The notes beneath the pieces were generated by a model. The model was not told the origin of the DNA and ran no database searches. It saw only the letters and a list, made by a program, of their open reading frames with translations. A stretch of DNA of 64,000 bases from Silene latifolia (Eukaryota; Streptophyta; Magnoliopsida; Caryophyllales; Caryophyllaceae), in assembly GCF_048544455.1 (NCBI RefSeq), contig NC_133529.1:56890271-56954270 (forward strand), read 5' to 3'. A program made the translations under genes and the position numbers. Positions 57,536 to 64,000 of this stretch are shown one piece after another. The number at the start of each line of letters is the position of its first letter. Position 1 is the stretch's first letter.

Positions 57536-58600
57536 TACACTAAGTCTTGAGAGTACATATTAGATTTTGGAATATGTAAGGCGTGTAAGACATGAAGTCA
57601 TGTTTCTGGACTAATTCTAGAAACATGTCACGAGGCAATGAAAACGAGAAACAATTTTCAAAATTGGATAACGAACATGTCACGAGGCAACGAAAACGAG
57701 AGACAATTTTCAAAAATGGATAACGAACATGTCACGAGGCAACGAAAACGAGAGACAATTTTCAAAATTGGATAACAAACATGTCACGAGGCAACGAAAA
57801 CGAGAGACAATTTTCAAAATTGGACAACGAAAAGCCTGTAATGAAATCTGAAAACATCGTAAATGCATTAAAAACTGTTCCACATGCATGAAATAACAGT
57901 GTGCACGCATGAAATATGTAACTCATGTGTCCAAGGTCAAATCTTAAAGTAATCTCAAGTGAACTTTTAAAATGTTGCATTTTAATTTAGATTTTGGAAT
58001 TTTATTATTAACTTTGACGGTTGAGGATGTGGTAGCAAAGAAGGATGTAGTGGTAGATCACATTTCTCCGATTTCTTAATACTTCTCTTAATCTTGCGTT
58101 AGAAAACGTTCTACGTGCATGAAATAACCATGATGTGCATAATTAAACCATGTACATTTCTCCGATTTCTTAATATTTTCGCTCGGATCGTCACTTTGAA
58201 TTTTAAAGACTTGTCGTACAGGAAGATTCATTTCAATTGATCACATTTTAGTGTTGGGATATTCCCATTTTGGATTACCAAATGTGGTGAAACAGTGAAT
58301 AAATTAATCGCCGTAAGGTTTCTTGATACTCGCATAATGTGTGCATGAAATAACGTTCTTTGTGCATGAAATACATGTGTATGTGCATGAAATACCGTTG
58401 TATGTGCACGAAATAATGGTGACAGGAACACTCAGGTTTTACATTCTATAAGTGTTACATTCATTCGTTTTAAGAAAAAAAGTCCAACATCTATCAAATA
58501 AAATAAAAAGTCTCGAATTATTCAATAAGGCAAATGTCCAATATATATCAAATAAAATAAAAATCCCGAATTTTTCAATAAGGTAAAATAAAAAATTACT
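57536..58600. other. Interval between the two convergent MULE genes
   Basis: Noncoding. It contains the 52-bp tandem array (57623-57835) and many TGCATGAAATA-type words (57885-57915, 58115-58150, 58340-58410). Presumed terminators of both genes lie here, but I cannot place them. Confidence 0.55.
57623..57835. repeat. 52-bp tandem array, four units
   Basis: ACATGTCACGAGGCAACGAA starts units at 57623, 57675, 57727 and 57779, exactly 52 bp apart, each with ACGAGAGACAATTTTCAAAA. Near-identical units imply recent amplification. Confidence 0.93.
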
Positions 58601-61121
58601 CTACTCATTGTCGGTTGTCCTTCGGTCATAATTCCTACTGTCATGGTTCGCCATCTCCCCACAGGCCCTGCATTTTCTTAGCGCTTTCTTGTTCACTTCC
58701 CCAGCTCGTTCTCTTTGTGAGATCAGCCTTTTTCCCGAGCCTTTGTTTTTGCACTGCCTTGGAGGCAAAACCTTAATCTCACTAGGAATGTTTGTTCCTA
58801 AAACCATCCCAATTTCAGCATTCTTGTCCTTTACCTTTGCAATACCAGTATTTCCACTTTCATCAGGGGTAATTTTTACCCTTTCCTTGAACTCACGCAA
58901 AATACCAAGCAACTCATCACAATGCCCAGGACTCTGTTCAACAAGTGCCACACAAGTAAACAACTCTGGCCATAACTCGCCAACTTTGTTTTTCTCACAT
59001 CCATTGATGTACAATCAGCATACAACTGGCCATTAGGGCCGACGATTGGCTGGCAAGTTGCTAGTTTGCTCCACCGACTAAGCAAGTAGTCACTTGGAAC
59101 TTTCTGAATTCCCCGATCTTTAAAGACACACAGAGCATGTCGACAGAGTATTCCATGTCTTTCAAACTTCTTGCAAGTGCATACCACTGAAACATCATCC
59201 TTCTTAAAACCAACCTTATACGTTTTGTTTCGAACTTGATCTATGATATCTGTGTATAGAATTGGATAGGTTTTATCTTTTTCTTTATCCCCAACACCAC
59301 ATGAATAGAAAGCTGCTTCGACTTCCTTTTGAAACTCGCCGAAAATTGTTGGAGTGTAGATTTCTGATGAATGCTTTTCTAGGGCTAATGGAGTCGATAA
59401 CCGGGGAAGGAGTTTTTTATTGTGCAACGAGTTTCGAATGAGTCCATCTTTGAGCATCCATTGCACTCTCAAATCTCATCCAAAACTCAACTAGGGTTAA
59501 ATTAGGATTAGTGAAGTTGCTGAAAAAGTGGTTTTCTGACTCTGACCTAGAGGTCGTTCTCATCAAACCTCCTAAAAACAGATCACGAAAGTAAGCTGGA
59601 ACCCACATATTTCTAATGTTGTACTTCTCCTTAAGCTACTCGTTATCCGACAACCCATGAGATTCAACTACTGTTGTCCACCTTTCCTCAAATTCAGGCG
59701 GCTCCACATCTTCACTCCAAACACATCGGTTTATCTTCTTCAGAAACTCAGTATCTTTACATATTACAGGCCCTACTTTCTCAGGCAACTTTTTTAGTAT
59801 GTGTTACATGCAATATCTGTGTTGCACCTTGTCTTTCCATGCTAATTTCATTCCTTCTTCTATCCCCGCATCTTCATCAGTTATCATACAAACTGGATGA
59901 CGACCCCCCATAGCCTCTACGAATTTCATAAATAGCCAAGCAAAGGACTCTTTACTCTCATTAATAATAAGTCTAGCCCCAAAGGTCACGCATCTCTTAT
60001 GATTATCCACCCCTGTAAAAGGGCCAAATATCATCCTATACTTGTTTTTTCTAAAGGTCGTATCAAAAGAGGTCATCTCCTCGAATAGCAAATAGTTTTT
60101 AATACTAATAGGGTCAGCCCAAAACACATGTGACAATCGACCTATCTCGTCTACCTCAAAATCAAAATAAAAAGATGGACACATGTGTTTTATCTTCATA
60201 AAATGCTCAATAAGCATTTGAGCATCCCCCTCTGATAAATAATTTTTGATATCTCTAGAAAAGTTCTTAAAGTCTTCCAATGACGCACCCACATTCCTAT
60301 AACCTCTAACATACTCCTTGAACAACCTATACGACTTAACTAGACCTATGTTATTTTTGGAGTTGTCAATTATCATTTTTTTGTGAACTACATTCAACTC
60401 TCTCGTTTGTGTCAAATGTACCATTGTTGATGGTGTTTGTGGCATATGATTATGACCTTCATGAAAATCATATATTTGGTATTTACCCATATCAGGACCT
60501 TCCTCCAAAATTCGCTTAAATTTAATACAAGAAGGACATTCTATCCTAGTCCTTTGCCTCCTGTGATTTTTCCCTTTCGCTTCACATACTCCAGCCTTAT
60601 TACACACAACTTTTTTATGCGTAACAACACCATTTTTAGACTTTTGTGAGCTTAATCTAGTAACAAACCCACATTCTTTTGCATAAGCTTCATAAAACTC
60701 AACACCTAGTTCAAGCTTATCGAATAGCATACCAATATCAGGCTTAAGATGGTTGAGACACTCAAAAACCCGATTCTTGTTGCTTGAAGAACCTTCTGCT
60801 GCCTCCTCGTCCTATGCCTCCTCTACTATGATATCTGCATATGTGGTGCAATTAAAGTAAGAAAGATGAGGGATACAAAAGCATATGAAATGTACCTTAA
60901 AAAATCTGAAAACATCAAGCAACTACCAGGATGAATAGAAATGTACCTTCAACAAATTCTAAAGTCACAACTTCAGGAACATCATGTTCAACTGCTATTG
61001 CAGATATTTCTAATATAGGCTGACATGCATTAGCTTCAACATTCGCTCCTTCGTTTGTAATGACATTTGAAGAAGTTTGTGATAGTATTGAGGAGTTGTC
61101 TTTGTCATTATCACGCAACAA
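58601..61121 (-). pseudogene. MULE transposase of FAR1/FRS type, inactivated
   Basis: First exon 61121-60955 (LSQTSSNVITNEGANVEA, ends EFVEG before a GTACAT donor). The second begins after CATATGCAG near 60835, with a TAG near 60813. Then: FAR1 DNA-binding zinc domain (YEAYAKECGFVTRLS, RIECPSCIKFKRI, YDFHEGHNH), MULE core with Asp in TSFDTTFRKN and in MITDEDAGIEEG, SWIM zinc finger CTCKKFERHGILCRH near 59160, and a C-terminal knuckle CRACGEMANHDSRNY whose last Cys is Tyr. Damage: TAA at about 59804 and TAG near 59637 where Trp is expected, and frameshifts near 59420 and 59000. Related to FHY3/FAR1, but element-borne and dead. Confidence 0.88.
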
Positions 61122-62240
61122 GAAATGTCAAAAATTAAATAAGCAACAATACAACAAAGTATAATTCAAGAAATTGAGTCCCTGATTTTAACAAATGTAG
61201 GCAATTTCACAATTTCTCCAACCCTAATTTCTCAATTAAGCCAATTTGATTCACAAAATCACATTTTGATGCACCTAAACAGGAATTTGATGCATATAAA
61301 CATGAATTTAGATGCACATAAACAATATTTTGATGCACATAAACGGTCTCCAACCCTAATTTCTCAGTTTCCCTAATTTAATTCATGAAACCCTAATTTC
61401 TCAATTAAGCCAATTTGGTTCACAAAATAACGTTTTGATGCACCTAAACAGGAATTTGATGCATATAAACAGGAATTTGGATGCACATAAACAAGATTTT
61501 GATGCACATAAACGGTCTCCAACCCTAATTTCTCAGTTTCCCCAATTTAATTCATGAAATCCTAATTTCTCAATTAAGCCAATTTGATTCACAAAATCAC
61601 ATTTTGATGCACCTAAACAGGAATTTGATGCACATAAATAGGAATTTGGATGCACATAAACAAGATTTTGATGCACATAAACGGTCTCCAACCCTAATTT
61701 CTCAGTTTCCCCAATTTAATTCATGAAACCCTAAATTCAGAAGCATGATTTATCAATCCAGAAACTTAAGAGACGAATCAAACCCTAATTTAAGGGTTTC
61801 AACAAATTTCTCAAATCCCCTAACCCTAATTTCTCAGTTTCCCCAATTTAATTGACGAAATCCTAAATTCGGAAGCATAATTGTTCAATTCAGAATTCTA
61901 ATCGGTGAATCAATCCCTAATTTCACGAACAATCTAATTTAATCGACTAAATCAACTAATTTCACAACAAATAATCATAAAGATCGAAATTTTACGTCGA
62001 ATTTAAAGGCGTCATTGATTGAAGCAGCGTCGAAAGGTTGATTGTCGAAGAATTTATCGTTCGATTGTAGAGAAAGAGAAACATGAATTTGATGATGGAA
62101 GAGGCGATGGCGAAAGGTTAGAATGATGAGAGAGAAGCGGAATTAGAAAATGACTGAGATTACGCGGGTTTGGGGGGGACGCGCGAAAAAAGTTGGGGGT
62201 TTGGTTAAGGTAATCTCAGCGTATTATTAGATCCAAGGGA
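61122..62240. other. MULE right subterminal region and 5' side of the transposase gene
   Basis: Noncoding. Holds a 169-bp tandem array and, from 61980, a leader-like part that on the - strand is CT-rich (CTTCTCTCTCATCATTC). No exon seen upstream of 61121. Confidence 0.5.
61234..61730. repeat. 169-bp tandem repeat, about three units
   Basis: AATTAAGCCAATTTGATTCAC recurs at 61234, 61403 and 61572, exactly 169 bp apart. Each unit has four or so GATGCACATAAAC-type words and CCCTAATTTCTCAGTTTCCC. The GATGCAyxTAAAC words echo the TGCATNAAATAA motif of the other arm. Confidence 0.9.
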
Positions 62241-62282
62241 TGTTAAGTGGTTCTCATTATACTAGTGGTTCTCACGGATCCC
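62241..62282 (-). repeat. MULE right terminal inverted repeat
   Basis: Reads inward GGGATCCGTGAGAACCACTA, then GTATAATGAGAACCACTTAA. It pairs with 37352-37393. Confidence 0.8.
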
Positions 62283-62284
62283 GA

Positions 62285-62286
<2 letters not shown>

Positions 62287-62357
<71 letters not shown>
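62287..62357. repeat. (TA)n microsatellite, right flank of the MULE
   Basis: About 35 TA units after GACC. With the left (TA)n run it frames the MULE, so the target was probably one (TA)n tract or the 9-bp duplication was TA-rich and has expanded. Confidence 0.96.
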
Positions 62358-62363
<6 letters not shown>

Positions 62364-62527
62364 CTTACTAATTCAGGCTTGACAGAATCAGGGGAGTGAG
62401 ATCTTATTAGGACATGCGTGTCAGGGTACTCATACCTGATCTATTTCCATGCAGGATGATGCTACACATGTGCCCCTAACTGGGTACTGTAATTGCTAGG
62501 TGAGAAACTTACCTGACTCGGAAGGCT

Positions 62528-62735
62528 TTAAGGTTTCAAAATTACAATCCAAGGCTGATTTTTGTTCAGGTCAGAATCCAGCCAGTCAGTTTTGGATGTC
62601 CCTGACTGGTTTGGTAATTGGAACTCCAGTATTGCTTTAATCCAATCAGGACTGACTGTTATGTCTCCTTTGGTCACCATGTAACTCATAAACTTACCAC
62701 ATGTCATATAAAGTTGCACTTGGTAGGACCGAAAT
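62528..62735 (-). pseudogene. Tat2 reverse transcriptase fragment
   Basis: On the - strand CGKFMSYMVTKGDI and SPDWIKAILEFQLPNQS match the RT thumb/connection motif (SGKFLGYMV...IKAILE) of Tat elements. A frameshift near 62715 hides the PTKC-F residues just upstream. It is the part of Tat2 pol that precedes the RNase H at 37050, on the far side of the MULE. The YxDD core is not found. Confidence 0.7.
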
Positions 62736-64000
62736 ATCTTACAAGTATATCACAAGTAGCTTATAAATAATACACATGAATTATAAATCACAACCATGTT
62801 AACTAGCAGGCCAGGATAGATTATGACTCCAAACGTTCATGCTGTATAATGTGTAACATGTTAATATTAAAAACTCTTTTGATCAAAGTTTCTAATCTCA
62901 TATTAGTCATGCTTGATATATAATAGGGAAAAGTTAGTTAATAATCATGTAAGGATTCATAACAGTAGTATGATAATAGATCTAAGCATATCGGGAAAGG
63001 CTAGTCACGATAGGTTAATTCATCCTTCGAAAAGTCAATCAGGCCAGGCTTGGTCAATTTATTTTTCCTTGATCGGCCAGGTCAGGTTAGGCTTGACCGA
63101 CACTGGCATATCAGGACAGTCCAAAAACTATCATATGTAATATGGTCATTACTAAAAATATTTGATTTATATCTACCTTGGATGGAATGTGTACTTATGA
63201 TGACATATTTATTTAAAAGTTATGTAAAGGAGACGACTTACCTGTGTAGAAATATTACTTAATACCTTTAATGATTTATTTTTGTGTTATTGGGTTTCAT
63301 ACTTTTGATCAGCATTCCCTGTCTGGTCTGTCCTGATTGGATCTTTAAAGGCGGTCAGGCTTTATTAAGCGAGAAACTTTTTTTTTGAGAGCTCTTTCTT
63401 CATTGACGGTGTTCACTTTTTTTTTTGCTCTCATTCCACTAAGAGTGTAACACGTCGAGTATTATAAATCTCCTTGTGTCTAATCTCAAGCTTGGTACAT
63501 CCGTTTAGGGTTGAACTGAATGACCAGGCTTGTAATGACGTTGAGGCCTGCCCTGATACTGTCCAGAACTGACTTTGTAGCCTGTCACGATCAGGACTGG
63601 ATTGCCCCGCCATGCTTGAATTTTTGAAGTTCAAGGTTTCATTTCCTAAAAACATCAAATTATTAGAATTAAGAAAATTCACCATAGAATAAAAGCCAAA
63701 AGTACCGAAATTTTAAGATATATTGTTAACATTTTGTAAAACTTGTATTAGATCTTGGAAAACGTATCTTTAAAACTTTTTTTGTGACAAATATGTCATT
63801 GAAATCCACATTCTCTTAGTTAACGCTGAAAGTTGTTATACTTATGATCGTTGGAAGGAATTTTGACTTGATTTGGTAATTTTTCTTTTGGATATAGCAA
63901 TTCCTCATTGGAAATGGGAGTTATGGAAACTCTTGTATCAATCTTTCCCAAGGTTCTCAAACTTGTGAGAAGAGAAAATCTTTTGAACACTCTTATAGGA
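62736..64000. other. Unassigned DNA at the right edge
   Basis: AT-rich with scattered CAGGCCAGG and TCAGGCTTG words like those of the Tat2 LTR region. No pol residues are visible upstream of the RT fragment, so a deletion or another insertion separates it from the rest of Tat2. Poly-T runs near 63385 and 63418. Nothing else supported. Confidence 0.4.

Noticed and set aside
58601..61121. Domesticated host FHY3/FAR1-type regulator
   Set aside because: It lies inside terminal inverted repeats with a ULP1 gene, has three stops and two frameshifts, and shows no sign of host maintenance.
62736..64000. Second LTR of Tat2 at the right edge
   Set aside because: Similar short words but no collinear match to 23695-24386 that I can see; a dot plot would settle it.

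Overview
The window is plant nuclear DNA made almost wholly of nested transposable elements. I find no host gene I can defend. The evidence is the set of plant-specific element families: Ty3/gypsy Tat and Athila types, a copia-type gag-only retrotransposon, a Mutator-like element (MULE) with a FAR1/FRS-type transposase and ULP1-like protease domains, a palindromic MITE, and (TA)n tracts. A flowering plant (eudicot) is safe. Caryophyllales, perhaps Caryophyllaceae, is only a guess, from the Tat element's antisense gene and amplified tandem repeat, which recall the Silene Retand family.

Layout. (1) 1-11818, + strand: 3' part of a Tat element (Tat1): broken pol (RT, RNase H, a second archaeal-type RNase H, integrase), a paired stem-loop motif, a broken antisense gene with a plant-mobile-domain-like region, two tandem arrays, a polypurine tract and an LTR. 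That LTR is followed by a primer binding site and then a gypsy protease scrap, so the junction is recombinant. (2) 12235-21558, + strand: complete gag-only element TRG-A with target duplication ATCTC, inserted in the gypsy scrap; a 541-bp MITE sits in its leader. (3) 21559-23694: the rest of the interrupted gypsy scrap. (4) 23695 to beyond 64000, - strand: a second, strongly decayed Tat element (Tat2). It holds TRG-B (27642-36485, - strand, target duplication CTATC), inserted in its second RNase H, and a 24.9-kb MULE (37352-62282) inserted in or beside a (TA)n tract. (5) Inside the MULE, 45856-56986, - strand: an Athila-type element (target duplication ATACC) lacking RT, RNase H and integrase, inserted in an intron of the MULE's ULP1-like gene.

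How the parts work together. The MULE has two convergent genes starting near opposite terminal inverted repeats, as in MuDR: an FRS-type transposase on the - strand (three stops and two frameshifts) and a multi-exon gene on the + strand. That + strand gene encodes two ULP1/C48-like regions in a row; the first appears to have lost its catalytic residues and the second keeps H, D, Q and C. The two gag-only elements each keep an intact 298-residue Gag and no pol, so they must borrow reverse transcriptase and integrase. The Athila derivative keeps gag, protease and an ATHILA ORF-1-like frame, broken by stop codons only.

Order of events: Tat1 and the gypsy scrap are the oldest; then TRG-A with its MITE and Tat2; then TRG-B and the MULE in Tat2; then the Athila element in the MULE. 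Several elements carry their own short dispersed motif in noncoding parts, which I report as findings.
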